DNA of 64,000 nucleotides from Psychrobacter sp. Pi2-1 (GTDB taxonomy: Bacteria > Pseudomonadota > Gammaproteobacteria > Pseudomonadales > Moraxellaceae): positions 1-64,000 of the forward strand of contig NZ_CAJHBO010000007.1 in NCBI RefSeq assembly GCF_904846645.1, in the 5' to 3' direction. The translations under genes and the position numbers were made by a program. Below, piece by piece: positions 44,049 through 53,294 of this stretch (within the stretch, counting starts at the first letter, position 1; each line of letters opens with the position of its first letter). A model generated the notes under the pieces. That model worked only from the letters and a program-made list of their open reading frames with translations, did not search any database and had not been told where the DNA came from.

Positions 44049-45626
44049 TTACTGCATGACCAAGTATTCAAACGCTGACAATGCCGCTTTACTACCTTCA
44101 CCCATCGCAATGTTAATTTGCTTAAATGGCACGGTGGTTACATCACCACAAGCGAAGATACCTTTACGATCTGTACGGCAGCGCTCATCGATTTCGATCT
44201 CACCAAAGCGGTTTAGATCAACGAAGCCTTTGATGAATCCAGTGTTTGGTACTAAACCAATCTGTACAAACACCCCTGATAAATCACGCTCATGAGTCTC
44301 ACCTGTGCTGCGATCTTGGTAGACGATAGACGATACTTTGCCCTCAGTCGCTTTGATCTCTTGTGTCGCTGCACCGGTAATGAACTCAATGTTGGTCTTC
44401 TCTTTCGCTTTATTGATCAGTACTTGGTCAGCTTTTAACTCATCAGCGAACTCGAGTACAGTAACGTGATTAACGATACCTGCCAGGTCCAATGCTGCCT
44501 CAACGCCTGAGTTACCGCCGCCGATTACTGAGATGTCTTTACCTTTAAAGAATGGGCCATCACAATGCGCACAGAAAGCCACGCCTTTACCGATATTCTC
44601 TTCTTCGCCCGGTACACCAAGCTTTCTCCACTGCGCACCTGTCGCTAAGATAATACTACGAGTATTAAACGTCTCACCAGTATTTAGATGGATACTGTAG
44701 TTCTCTTCTTCAGTCTCGCCAATTTCTTTAACGCTCACATGCTCTTTTAATGTGATGTTGTATTCAGCCAAGTGCTTAACAAAGTTGGTCGATAAATCTG
44801 TACCGTTGGTTAGCGGTACTGAAATCAAGTTTTCGATATCTTGCGTGTCTTTTACTTGTCCACCGATACGGTCAGCGACCATTGTAACTTTCAAGCCTTT
44901 ACGCGCTGTATAAATGGCAGCGGCCACACCTGCAGGGCCAGCACCGATGATAGTGACATCTTGCTGCTCTAATTGTTCAGCATCGTCTTCTACTTCTGAC
45001 AATAAGTCAGGGAACTGCTCTTGCAGTTTTCCAATCAATTTAGCAGTGTCGATTAGGCCGTTAGCAAATGGCTTACCATTCAAAAATACAGCTGGTACAC
45101 CTTGGATTTTATTCGCTTCTACTTGCTCTTGGAACAATGCCCCATCGATCATCTCATTGCTGATACCATCGTTTAATAGCGCGAATTGGTTCAATGCTTG
45201 AACGACTTCTGGGCAGCTATGGCATGACAATGACACGTAGGTCTGGAACTGTAGCGGCTTATTAAAGCGCTTAACTAACTTTTGGATGCCTTCATCCAAC
45301 TTTAGCGTATGACCACCCGCTTGCAGAATCGCCAAAATCAATGACGTAAACTCATGACCACCTGGGATACCGCTGAATACGATACCAGTATCAACTGATG
45401 CGCCATCAATGTGACTGACTACTTTGAAACTAATCGCACTAGGCAAACTATCGTCAGTTGCTTCTGCATCGAAGTTGATTTTGTCTGTCGTTCCAGCAAT
45501 CTTAGTCAAAAAATCTACTAATTCTGCACGTTTTGCATGCGTACCATTACCCAATACAAAGGTAATTGGACGTGTCATATTTTCGCTATAGCTTTTAACG
45601 GCATCTAATAAATTCTGATCTATCAT
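44049..45626 (-). CDS. ahpF: Alkyl hydroperoxide reductase subunit F
   Basis: AhpF passes electrons from NADH through FAD and two disulfides to AhpC. The 525 residues include the N-terminal double thioredoxin fold with CHSCPEVV (first disulfide), the FAD motif DVTIIGAGPAGVAAAIYTARKGL, the catalytic CAHCDGPFF and the FACGDVTTVPFKQINIAMGEG C-terminal FAD motif. It is not next to ahpC: a small gene and about 440 bp of intergenic DNA intervene. Confidence 0.96.
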   Translation of the reverse strand: MIDQNLLDAVKSYSENMTRPITFVLGNGTHAKRAELVDFLTKIAGTTDKINFDAEATDDSLPSAISFKVVSHIDGASVDTGIVFSGIPGGHEFTSLILAILQAGGHTLKLDEGIQKLVKRFNKPLQFQTYVSLSCHSCPEVVQALNQFALLNDGISNEMIDGALFQEQVEANKIQGVPAVFLNGKPFANGLIDTAKLIGKLQEQFPDLLSEVEDDAEQLEQQDVTIIGAGPAGVAAAIYTARKGLKVTMVADRIGGQVKDTQDIENLISVPLTNGTDLSTNFVKHLAEYNITLKEHVSVKEIGETEEENYSIHLNTGETFNTRSIILATGAQWRKLGVPGEEENIGKGVAFCAHCDGPFFKGKDISVIGGGNSGVEAALDLAGIVNHVTVLEFADELKADQVLINKAKEKTNIEFITGAATQEIKATEGKVSSIVYQDRSTGETHERDLSGVFVQIGLVPNTGFIKGFVDLNRFGEIEIDERCRTDRKGIFACGDVTTVPFKQINIAMGEGSKAALSAFEYLVMQ

Positions 45627-46065
45627 GTTTGTTCCTCATTATGACTGAATATGTAACGGCAGCTGTCATGCTACGCGTCTAAATATAAAATAGTTGGTGT
45701 TAATAATTTTGTATAAAAGATTATATATAGTGGGCTCTTGCCCTTTGATGTGTCTATTATCAAGCGTTTAGCGAATTTCGGCAAGCTGAGAAACTCAAAC
45801 TTTATGTTTTATAAAACCAATCGTTTATTGTTTTAAATAATTAAATACAAATACACAAACAAATGATAGTGATGGTACATGGTCTATTTTTTCGCTACAA
45901 TCGAATGGTATTGATAGCAATATGCATTATCAATATCGTGAAATAACTATCTTTATTACCATTAAACTTTCACCCCTTCCAAACAAAGTCTCACCATCAT
46001 AAGCGTCTTAACCATAACGTGCTTACGCTTATTCTAAGCTTGCACTAAATAACAAGGATGACAAC
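45627..46065. other. Intergenic region between ahpF and the DUF465 gene
   Basis: About 440 bp between divergent genes, very AT-rich, probably with the ahpF promoter. A short GGGC-TCTT-GCCC palindrome lies near 45733. I could not identify a convincing OxyR site by eye. Confidence 0.4.
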
Positions 46066-46314
46066 ATGACAATGACAGACACATGGCAAGATCACAGTGA
46101 TATTATCGATGAGCTTAAGCAAAAGGACACGCATTTTGCGAGTATCTTCGACGAGCATACGACTCTAGATAGGCAAATCAATAAGCTTGAAAACGATGTG
46201 GTCAAGCATGCCAGTCGCGACGAAGAAATCGAACAGATGAAACGACGAAAGCTACAGCTTAAAGACGAGATTTATAAAACCATTGATAAAAATAAAGCAC
46301 AGTCTCGCGCTTAA
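46066..46314 (+). CDS. DUF465 (YdcH-like) small protein
   Basis: The 82 residues are helical and match YdcH: FASIFDEHTTLDRQINKLE near residue 25 and MKRRKLQLKDEIYKTI near 62. Function is unknown. AAGGATGACAAC precedes the ATG. It ends at a terminator and is encoded between ahpF and ahpC, although on the other strand. Confidence 0.88.
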   Translation: MTMTDTWQDHSDIIDELKQKDTHFASIFDEHTTLDRQINKLENDVVKHASRDEEIEQMKRRKLQLKDEIYKTIDKNKAQSRA

Positions 46315-46378
46315 TGTTGCGTCTATACTTAGAGATATGCTGAAAAAATAATACTAACAATACCTATGCTTAAGACGT

Positions 46379-46416
46379 AAAAAGACCCCATCAACTTATG
46401 TCAATGGGGTCTTTAT
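46379..46416. terminator. Bidirectional terminator after the DUF465 gene
   Basis: AAAGACCCCAT (46381-46391) pairs with ATGGGGTCTTT (46404-46414). It sits between convergent DUF465 and ahpC genes. Confidence 0.85.
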
Positions 46417-46484
46417 TTGTAACACTGACTTAAATCAGATGTTTAAGATACAGCGCTACTTTTATCTAAGTATGAAATGCCTAC

Positions 46485-47051
46485 TTAGATTTTACCAACT
46501 AGGTCAAGACTTGGCTTCAATGTGTCGCCGCCTTGTTCCCAAGCTGCTGGGCAAACTTCGCCGTCGTTTTCACGAACATACTGTGCTGCTTTCACTTTGC
46601 GTAGCATGTCTTTTGCACTACGGCCGATACCGCCAGCATGGATTTCAGCGACTTGGATCAAGCCATCAGGATCTACTAAGAACGTACCGCGCTCAGCCAA
46701 GCCTGCTTCTTCAATCATGACGTTGAAGCCACGAGTGATTTTACCAGTAGGATCGCCGATCATTGGATACTGTACTTTACCGATAGCTTCTGAAGAATCA
46801 TGCCATGCTTTGTGCGTGAAATGCGTGTCAGTAGATACTGAGTATACTTCAACACCAAGGCCTTTTAGCTCGTCATAATGAGCGGCCATGTCTTCTAATT
46901 CAGTTGGGCAAACAAACGTGAAATCAGCTGGGTAAAATAGGAAAATCGCCCAGTTGCCTTTTACGTCTTCTGAAGTGATGGTTTTGAACTCACCGTTTAC
47001 GTATGCATCTGCTGAAAATTCTGGGATTTCTTGATTGATAATAGACGCCAT
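46485..47051 (-). CDS. ahpC: Alkyl hydroperoxide reductase subunit C (peroxiredoxin)
   Basis: AhpC reduces hydrogen peroxide, organic peroxides and peroxynitrite. The 188 residues carry the peroxidatic motif [17 protein letters not shown] and the resolving cysteine in [11 protein letters not shown], so a typical 2-Cys peroxiredoxin. The ATG follows AGGAGCCAACC. It is divergent from oxyR across about 270 bp, which suggests OxyR control. Confidence 0.97.
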   Translation of the reverse strand: MASIINQEIPEFSADAYVNGEFKTITSEDVKGNWAIFLFYPADFTFVCPTELEDMAAHYDELKGLGVEVYSVSTDTHFTHKAWHDSSEAIGKVQYPMIGDPTGKITRGFNVMIEEAGLAERGTFLVDPDGLIQVAEIHAGGIGRSAKDMLRKVKAAQYVRENDGEVCPAAWEQGGDTLKPSLDLVGKI

Positions 47052-47319
47052 GGTTGGCTCCTCTATAGTTAAGTAAATTGGAAATTATTTATATGGTTTT
47101 TTCAATTAGCCCTCTAGCTCTCTGGGCTACCTGACAAACTATACGCGAATTCTATGGTTAATCCAGTTAAAAGTTTTTAATGTGATGTTTTGTTTTATTA
47201 AACTTGTTAAACTATTATCTCTACATTTTATCATTGGTGCTTAATTGGTAATTTGCTACCTTATAAAGGTTGACTAAACATAATAATTTGCATTAAAAAC
47301 CCATTAAAAGAGAGGTTTT

Positions 47320-48231
47320 ATGATTACTTTACGACAACTTGAGTTTGCCCTAGCCGTCGCCAAACATCGTCATTTTAAACGTGCTGCTGAGGATTGCAAT
47401 ATCTCGCAGTCTGCACTGAGTTTGGGTATCGCAGAATTAGAAAAACAGCTAGATACTCAGATTTTTGAGCGTAATAATAAACAGGTATTGATTACCCCTA
47501 TCGGTCAAGACATCCTTACGCGGGCGCAGCGAGTGTTTTCTGAAGTGAGTGATTTGACCACGCGTGCTCATAGCCATCAGACGCCGCTTGCCTATCCCAT
47601 GACTGTCGGTATCATTCCGACGATTGCGCCTTATTTGCTGCCAAAAGTACTGCCTGCGCTGCGTGCACAATATCCAGAGTTCCGTATGACCATCGTCGAA
47701 CAACAGACAGAGCGGTTGCTTGAGCAAGTACGCTACGGTCATATCGACACCGCTATTATTGCGCTGCCGTATGCGGTAGATGGGCTACACAGTTTTGAGT
47801 TTTGGAGTGAAGACTTCTTTGCTGTATTTCCAAAAGATGACATACATGCCAAGCTTGATACCATCAATGCTGACGAACTGGCAACTGCCAACCTCATGCT
47901 ACTTGGTGAAGGACATTGCCTAACTGACCAGACCCTGTCTGTTTGTCATTTTGACCGTGCCCAGATGAAGTCAAGCTTCTCAGATGCCAGTTTAAATACT
48001 TTGATTCAAATGGCGCTTGCCAATATGGGCACAACGCTCGTGCCTGAAATGGCACTCGATCAGCTGCACCTGCAGAATCAAAATGCCGTCGCCATACCAT
48101 TGGCTGAAGACGGGCCGCATCGCCATATTGCCTTTGTCACCCGTCTGAACTATGCGCGTGTCGATGATGTTAGCTTGCTAGGTGATGTATTTAACAAAGC
48201 ATTTAAAGACGCAGTAGCTAATAAAGAATAA
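47320..48231 (+). CDS. oxyR: Hydrogen-peroxide sensor regulator OxyR
   Basis: OxyR activates peroxide-defence genes after forming an intramolecular disulfide. The N-terminal winged helix (TLRQLEFALAVAKHRHFKRAAEDCNISQSALS) and, decisively, GEGHCLTDQTLSVC with Cys200 and Cys209, which correspond to E. coli Cys199 and Cys208, identify it as OxyR rather than a generic LysR protein. The 303 residues are standard. GAGAGGTTTT precedes the ATG. Confidence 0.95.
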   Translation: MITLRQLEFALAVAKHRHFKRAAEDCNISQSALSLGIAELEKQLDTQIFERNNKQVLITPIGQDILTRAQRVFSEVSDLTTRAHSHQTPLAYPMTVGIIPTIAPYLLPKVLPALRAQYPEFRMTIVEQQTERLLEQVRYGHIDTAIIALPYAVDGLHSFEFWSEDFFAVFPKDDIHAKLDTINADELATANLMLLGEGHCLTDQTLSVCHFDRAQMKSSFSDASLNTLIQMALANMGTTLVPEMALDQLHLQNQNAVAIPLAEDGPHRHIAFVTRLNYARVDDVSLLGDVFNKAFKDAVANKE

Positions 48232-48270
48232 TCAAACCATTTTTACCACGGTCATAGTGAAAAACGACAT

Positions 48271-48942
48271 ATGAAAACTGTCTCAAATAAGCATGATGTG
48301 CTTGGCAAGTATTTTGCACAGCATTTGTCAACTATGACCAGTGATATCTCGCCAAAGCAAATAGATAGGCTTTGGCAGGATATCGTGACGCGCTATGGCG
48401 AACTACAACGTGCTTATCATACACTCAATCACATTGAGCAGTTATTGGTACAGTTTGAGAATATTAAACACTATCTTGCTGAGCCGCATATCACTGCATT
48501 GGCACTGTACTATCATGATGTGATATATGACCCAACACGCTCCGATAACGAGTTAAAAAGTGCAGATTTTGCGACAGATGCCTTAAGTCCTTATCTCAGT
48601 CCAGAGCAATGCCGACAGATCCACGCTCTCATTATGATGACGGCTAATCATAAGATAGATACGTTGGTAGACAGTGACAAATATAATGATGCTGCGTATC
48701 TGTTAGATATGGATTTGAGTATCTTGGGCGCGCCTTGGCCTACCTACAGGCAGTATGCAAAGGCGATACGTCAAGAATATGCACACGTCGCCGATGACAG
48801 CTACCGTGATGGGCGCACTGCAGTGTTACAAGGATTACTAGCACATCCCAAACTCTATCTGACTGACCATTACTGTAATCAATTAGAAACGCAAGCTCGA
48901 GATAATATCAAGTACGAGCTTGCTTCGCTCGCAGCTTTATAA
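48271..48942 (+). CDS. HD-domain metal-dependent hydrolase-like protein
   Basis: This belongs to the COG4339 group of HD-superfamily proteins. The metal ligands are visible: RAYHTLNHIEQ (His), YYHDVIYDP (His-Asp), TANHKID and LLDMDLSILG (Asp). The 223 residues have no signal or membrane segment. It lies 39 bp after oxyR and probably shares its transcript. The last 35 bases overlap the 3' end of the convergent methyltransferase gene. The natural substrate is unknown. Confidence 0.85.
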   Translation: MKTVSNKHDVLGKYFAQHLSTMTSDISPKQIDRLWQDIVTRYGELQRAYHTLNHIEQLLVQFENIKHYLAEPHITALALYYHDVIYDPTRSDNELKSADFATDALSPYLSPEQCRQIHALIMMTANHKIDTLVDSDKYNDAAYLLDMDLSILGAPWPTYRQYAKAIRQEYAHVADDSYRDGRTAVLQGLLAHPKLYLTDHYCNQLETQARDNIKYELASLAAL

Positions 48943-49522
48943 ATAGCTCACTACCCTGCCGTGCTGGATGTGAATTATAGCTGGGCTGCATAATATCGAT
49001 ATCAAAATGACTTTGAAAACGTTGTTTGTACTCTTCCTTGCTGCCGCCGAATGGTGGCTCTTCCCGTCCAAAATCCGTGTCGAATAACAACCCAACTAAT
49101 TTGCCTTGTGGTTTTAGCAGCTTTGCCATCTGCTGCACGTATTCATCACGGCGTGATGGATTAATCGCACAAAAAAACGTCTGCTCAAGTATCCAATCAA
49201 ATTGATACTGCTCAGCTGATAAGCTAAAAAAATCTGCACAGACCAAATGCTCAGAGGGGAAACTAGGATAGCGCTCTGCAAACGTCTCAATCGGTGCAGG
49301 GGCAAAATCAACCAGCGTGACATTGGTAAAACCTTGCTCATATAGATAGCCCACTTCATAGGCGTTACCTGCACCTGGCACTAGTATCGCCTGATTTTTT
49401 GCACTCTTAGGTAGCTGGTCGATATAAGCTTTTAGCGGTGGTGATACCTGCCCCATATCCCAACCGATGCTGTTCTTCTCATAACGCTGCTGCCAAAACT
49501 CCGCTTGGTTGACGTTTTCCAT
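48908..49522 (-). CDS. TPMT-like SAM-dependent methyltransferase
   Basis: The 204 residues match the thiopurine S-methyltransferase superfamily: AEFWQQRYEKNSIGWDMGQVSPPLKAYI at the start, VPGAGNAYEVGYLYEQG (motif I) and FDWILEQTFFCAINPSRRDEY. Bacterial members methylate sulfur, selenium or tellurium compounds. The ATG at 49522 follows AGGGATG; the upstream in-frame start at 49570 would bury that site. Its 3' end overlaps the HD gene by 35 bases. Confidence 0.87.
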   Translation of the reverse strand: MENVNQAEFWQQRYEKNSIGWDMGQVSPPLKAYIDQLPKSAKNQAILVPGAGNAYEVGYLYEQGFTNVTLVDFAPAPIETFAERYPSFPSEHLVCADFFSLSAEQYQFDWILEQTFFCAINPSRRDEYVQQMAKLLKPQGKLVGLLFDTDFGREEPPFGGSKEEYKQRFQSHFDIDIMQPSYNSHPARQGSELFIKLRAKQART

Positions 49523-49743
49523 ATAACATCCCTGTATATAAACCTGCTGATTAAACGACACGATTTGCACCGTTATTACTTATCATATCAGGCTTATTCA
49601 GACGTGTCCCTATTTTAAAAAATGATGATAAAAATAGGACTAGGTGCTCAGCATAATGAAAGTTACGCAGATGATATCGAGGTGCTTACTAGAACTATTT
49701 AGCTAATTAGTTAGATAGTTAGATAGTTAGTTAGATGATACGT

Positions 49744-50397
49744 TTAATCCAGCTGCCCTGTCTTGCCCGCTAGGATATTATGCCATTGCTGGTAATCTGG
49801 CATCGCTGTGGCAACGGTTTGCCAAAACGCACGGCTATGGTTGGCATGATGCAAGTGGCACAGCTCATGAACGATTACGTATTCGGTGCATTCGATAGGA
49901 TAAGTAGGAAGATAAACCGACAGCCAAATTCGTTTTGCACGCGTGTTGCAACTGCCCCAACGTGTGTGCATTTTTTTCAATCGTATTTCATTGGCATAAG
50001 CGCCAACGATTGGCTGCCACTTATCAAATAGTGCAGGTGTGACTCCAGAGAGTTGTTGCCGATAATAGGTGATTTTTTGATCGGGACTAAGCGTAAATGA
50101 CTGCCCTGCACCCCATAATAAAACTGAATTATTAGCAGTTAAAAAGTCTGATGACGTATTGTGTCTACGTCTATATTGTTCTAATACTTGCGGGTGATGT
50201 TCAATAGCCCATGGCACCCGTTTAGCCACAGCATGCAATATTTGTGATGCGCTGACATGCATCGGTGCAGAGACCATCAACGTATAAGGCTTTAAGCGAA
50301 AATTGATATTTTTAACACGCTTTTTACTGATGTGTAGCTTGATGCCTACCTGTGCAAGCTGCTGTCTGACAGTAACTAAATTGGTGTCTAAGCTAAT
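49744..50397 (-). CDS. YgjP-like (DUF45) metal-dependent hydrolase with ATT start
   Basis: The C-terminal part has RWGSCNTRAKRIWLSVYL and the zinc motif HELCH (residues 177-181) followed by HSRAFW, as in the YgjP/DUF45 family. The family's N-terminal beta-rich segment (KLHISKKRVKNINFRLKPY, then LMVSAP) is encoded upstream of the first ATG, in the same frame. The frame is closed at 50401-50403. AAGGAGGT (50403-50410) lies five bases before an ATT at 50397-50395, with no ATG, GTG or TTG in between. I therefore take ATT as the start, giving 217 residues. The ATG at 50277 would delete 40 family-conserved residues. Confidence 0.82.
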   Translation of the reverse strand: MSLDTNLVTVRQQLAQVGIKLHISKKRVKNINFRLKPYTLMVSAPMHVSASQILHAVAKRVPWAIEHHPQVLEQYRRRHNTSSDFLTANNSVLLWGAGQSFTLSPDQKITYYRQQLSGVTPALFDKWQPIVGAYANEIRLKKMHTRWGSCNTRAKRIWLSVYLPTYPIECTEYVIVHELCHLHHANHSRAFWQTVATAMPDYQQWHNILAGKTGQLD

Positions 50398-50493
50398 GCT
50401 CTACCTCCTTGGCTGACTATTACTGTCATTCTAGTGATAGTCGTTATTAATAGTCATGCCTGTTCGTCTGTCGCTCTTGCTTAGCGTCACTTA

Positions 50494-52056
50494 TTATAAC
50501 GCTTGTAAGTGGTTGTCAAACGACATCATATGCAGTTGACTGTCTTTGATAATCCGCTTATGAGGTTCGATGTCGTTTACGTCCAATTTTACTTCTGGTA
50601 AAGCATTTACCCTTAGCGCTGTTAACTGACCTTGACCATCACTGACGATAAATCCTGTTGGCTCGGCATGTTTATCAATTTTACTCATTGAAGCACTAGA
50701 ATTAGCTAACACCGAAGCCCCTGCACAATCTGGCAGACTTACATCATCAATCAGCTCGCGAGTATATAAATCATAAATCGCCGCACAGCCACCAATCGGC
50801 GTGGTCACACACAGTAAGTTGCGCTCACTATCTACCGCTACGCTAGCGATATATTGGTGAAAACGTTGCCATTGATTGTTTGGCATAGTGAGTGGTGTAA
50901 AACTGGCATCACCACGTTTATGGGTAAATACCAATGGGACATTGATATGTCTTTCACCTTGAAACTGTATACCGATCATCACTGTACCATCGTCGTGCAT
51001 GGCTAAATGACGCACACTCATCTGATTATGCTCTGGAGTCACTTGCTCGAGCAGTGTGCCATCGTGACGATTCAAATAAACCAGTGAGGGTCGCATGGTA
51101 TCTAGATTTAGCTCTTCGCGTGAGGCCTGCTCGGTTTTGATACCACCGTTTGCAATGACGAGCGTTTCGCTATCAGGATGCATAATCAGTTCATGTGGGC
51201 CGATACCATATGAGTCAAACTCTGCTACCTTTTGATAAGCGTCATTGGCATCATAGATACCAATTTTACCTGCCAAACTCACTGTGTCGTTCTCAGTTAC
51301 ATAGAGCAAGCTGCCATCTAAACTGTAGCAAGCATGACCATAAAAGTGACGGTTTACATCAGCTGTAATCGCATGTTGTACTTGCCCATTTGACGTATTA
51401 AGTACCCAGAATTTTTCGCTTGGACGGCGACCCATAACGACGACATCACGTCTTTGATCCACATTGCTATGCTGAGTTTGAGCTTCATATATATTGACAG
51501 GCAGAGGCTGAACAACGATGTCGTGGACACGCTCAGGCATAGTCGTCTGCCAAACGATTTGTCTGTCAGCATCAATACCTACCACACCAAAGTCGTGCTC
51601 ATTCTGGCTTGATGTAGCCTGACCTTTTGGCATAGATGCGACGCCACTGACCCAACTGACTGGTCGTGCCAGCATCGTTGTCGTATGCATGACAGCAAAG
51701 TCAGGTGCATCACGCTTATCGTCATCTACAGCGTGATAAGCCTGTTTCCATGTTGCCGCTGCTTGCTCACAAGCATAACGCAAGCGCGAAAGTTTCGGCA
51801 TTGAATCAGGACCAGCTCGTAATACCTGCAGTTGCGTACAAATACCATCTACATAATCTTGCAGACTGGCATCTGGATACTGCTGCTTACGATAACGATG
51901 ATGAATACCAACTAATGCTGCCGTGCCAACTACTGTCAGCACTGAAGTCGTCAAAAGCTCATGAGTTGACGAAGTTCTCCTAGACAGATTAGACCTATTT
52001 AACTGGTCATGAGTCTGGGCTACTGACACTGCTGTACCCGCTTCGATAGTAGACAT
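50494..52056 (-). CDS. DUF1513 beta-propeller-like protein of the iron locus
   Basis: The 520 residues have an N-terminal twin-arginine-like stretch and hydrophobic segment (about residues 25-50, LSRRTSS... LTTSVLTVVGTAALVGIHH) and a long beta-rich domain with repeated motifs, including HDIVVQPLP, VVMGRRPSEKFWV, GPHELIMHPDSETLVIANGGI and RHLAMHDDGTVMIGIQFQG. These are the DUF1513 landmarks. The protein should be periplasmic or membrane-anchored. The gene starts three bases after the second imelysin gene. In other bacteria DUF1513 genes accompany imelysin and di-haem oxidoreductase genes under Fur control. Confidence 0.87.
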   Translation of the reverse strand: MSTIEAGTAVSVAQTHDQLNRSNLSRRTSSTHELLTTSVLTVVGTAALVGIHHRYRKQQYPDASLQDYVDGICTQLQVLRAGPDSMPKLSRLRYACEQAAATWKQAYHAVDDDKRDAPDFAVMHTTTMLARPVSWVSGVASMPKGQATSSQNEHDFGVVGIDADRQIVWQTTMPERVHDIVVQPLPVNIYEAQTQHSNVDQRRDVVVMGRRPSEKFWVLNTSNGQVQHAITADVNRHFYGHACYSLDGSLLYVTENDTVSLAGKIGIYDANDAYQKVAEFDSYGIGPHELIMHPDSETLVIANGGIKTEQASREELNLDTMRPSLVYLNRHDGTLLEQVTPEHNQMSVRHLAMHDDGTVMIGIQFQGERHINVPLVFTHKRGDASFTPLTMPNNQWQRFHQYIASVAVDSERNLLCVTTPIGGCAAIYDLYTRELIDDVSLPDCAGASVLANSSASMSKIDKHAEPTGFIVSDGQGQLTALRVNALPEVKLDVNDIEPHKRIIKDSQLHMMSFDNHLQAL

Positions 52057-52059
52057 TGT

Positions 52060-53211
52060 CTAATCGCCATCAGTGCTGTTAAAGCCCACGCGGATACCAA
52101 GTGCTGGGATTAACTGGCGTTTAATAAGACGAGTGACATCAGTCAGATGATCGTATAACGCTTGTTGATCGTCCTTACTAGCTTCTGATAAATCTTCTGG
52201 CATTTGTGCTAATAATGCAGTCGTGTCAGCCAATGCAGTCGATAGATTATCCGAAACTTTGTTTTCGTCATTGCTGCCAAGAATAGCTGTCAGTACTGGG
52301 TCAGTCATGGCTTTATTAATCGTATCTAACTTAGCATTGATGATAGCGCGACTTTGACCAGCAGTAGCAGCAGGCAAATGCCCTTTTGCTTTACCTGTCA
52401 GACCGAGTGGCTGATCAATAGCGTTAGACTTCATAGTCTCAATTAATGACAGTAGAGAGTTAATCCATTGATTTAGACCTCTATCGCTCTCTGCTGTTTT
52501 GTCTATCGCCAATAAATCAGTCGCGTTTTGCTGCCAGTTTTTCTCGATGTCTTTTAAACGTGTGCTTAACGCACTACTGGCACTAATCACATAAGCACAC
52601 TGACCAGTGTCTAAACTTTCATTGGCAAACAAAGCTTCTTCCAACCCTGGCACACCTTGTACGATCGCGCTCTCGCCAGCAAGCTGCTCTGGCGTTAGTT
52701 TTGGATTGGCAGCGATTAAATCAGCCACGCCACTATGTACGAGTCCGCGCTCGTCAGGGTAGTAGTTAATGTATAGATTGCTCATACTAGCGGTCGCAGG
52801 ACCAAAGTTGACCATCTCAGCACTTGACCATGCTTGTGCCAATACTAGCCACTGCGCACGTAATGCTTGTAGCTCATCGCCACTTACTGGAGCTTGGGTA
52901 CAATGCTTCTGCGCTAGCTCGTTTAACAGATCGCTTTGCTTTGCTGCATCAGCATACGCAGGAATCACGATATCGTCTGCCACATGCGTCAAATACGTTT
53001 TTGCAGTCTCAGGGCTGATATCTACTGCAACGATCTGCTCAGTGCTTTCCTTGCTGCTTTCTGCTGAGCTGTCAGCAGTCGAGTTATTCTGTGCAACTTC
53101 TTGACTATCCACTTCTGCAGACTTGTTGTCGTCGGCAGGTTTGACACAGCTGATCAGCAGCCCGGCACTCAATGCAGATAGCGCCATCGCCAAAGCGTGA
53201 TTTATTTTCAT
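52060..53211 (-). CDS. Second imelysin-family lipoprotein (altered GxHxxE)
   Basis: The signal peptide ends in LLISC (Cys22), so it is a lipoprotein. The region from about residue 70 has the imelysin four-helix layout (LRAQWLVLAQAWSSAEMVNFGPAT). The metal motif GxHxxE reads G-V-P-G-L-E at 186-191, so the histidine is replaced by proline while the glutamate stays. The tail contains ALGIRVGFNSTDGD. It is cotranscribed with DUF1513 (3 bp apart). It probably partners the upstream imelysin rather than binding iron the same way. Confidence 0.87.
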   Translation of the reverse strand: MKINHALAMALSALSAGLLISCVKPADDNKSAEVDSQEVAQNNSTADSSAESSKESTEQIVAVDISPETAKTYLTHVADDIVIPAYADAAKQSDLLNELAQKHCTQAPVSGDELQALRAQWLVLAQAWSSAEMVNFGPATASMSNLYINYYPDERGLVHSGVADLIAANPKLTPEQLAGESAIVQGVPGLEEALFANESLDTGQCAYVISASSALSTRLKDIEKNWQQNATDLLAIDKTAESDRGLNQWINSLLSLIETMKSNAIDQPLGLTGKAKGHLPAATAGQSRAIINAKLDTINKAMTDPVLTAILGSNDENKVSDNLSTALADTTALLAQMPEDLSEASKDDQQALYDHLTDVTRLIKRQLIPALGIRVGFNSTDGD

Positions 53212-53294
53212 AGATTTCTCGGTAATGTTATAAGTAGTGATTTATAGTGTTTTTATGCTGACCTTCTAATAGTGACTGTATTACAGTGACCTTA

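Noticed and set aside
46439-46878. Open frames opposite ahpC
   Set aside because: They are antisense shadows of a well-conserved peroxiredoxin and have no ribosome-binding site or family features.
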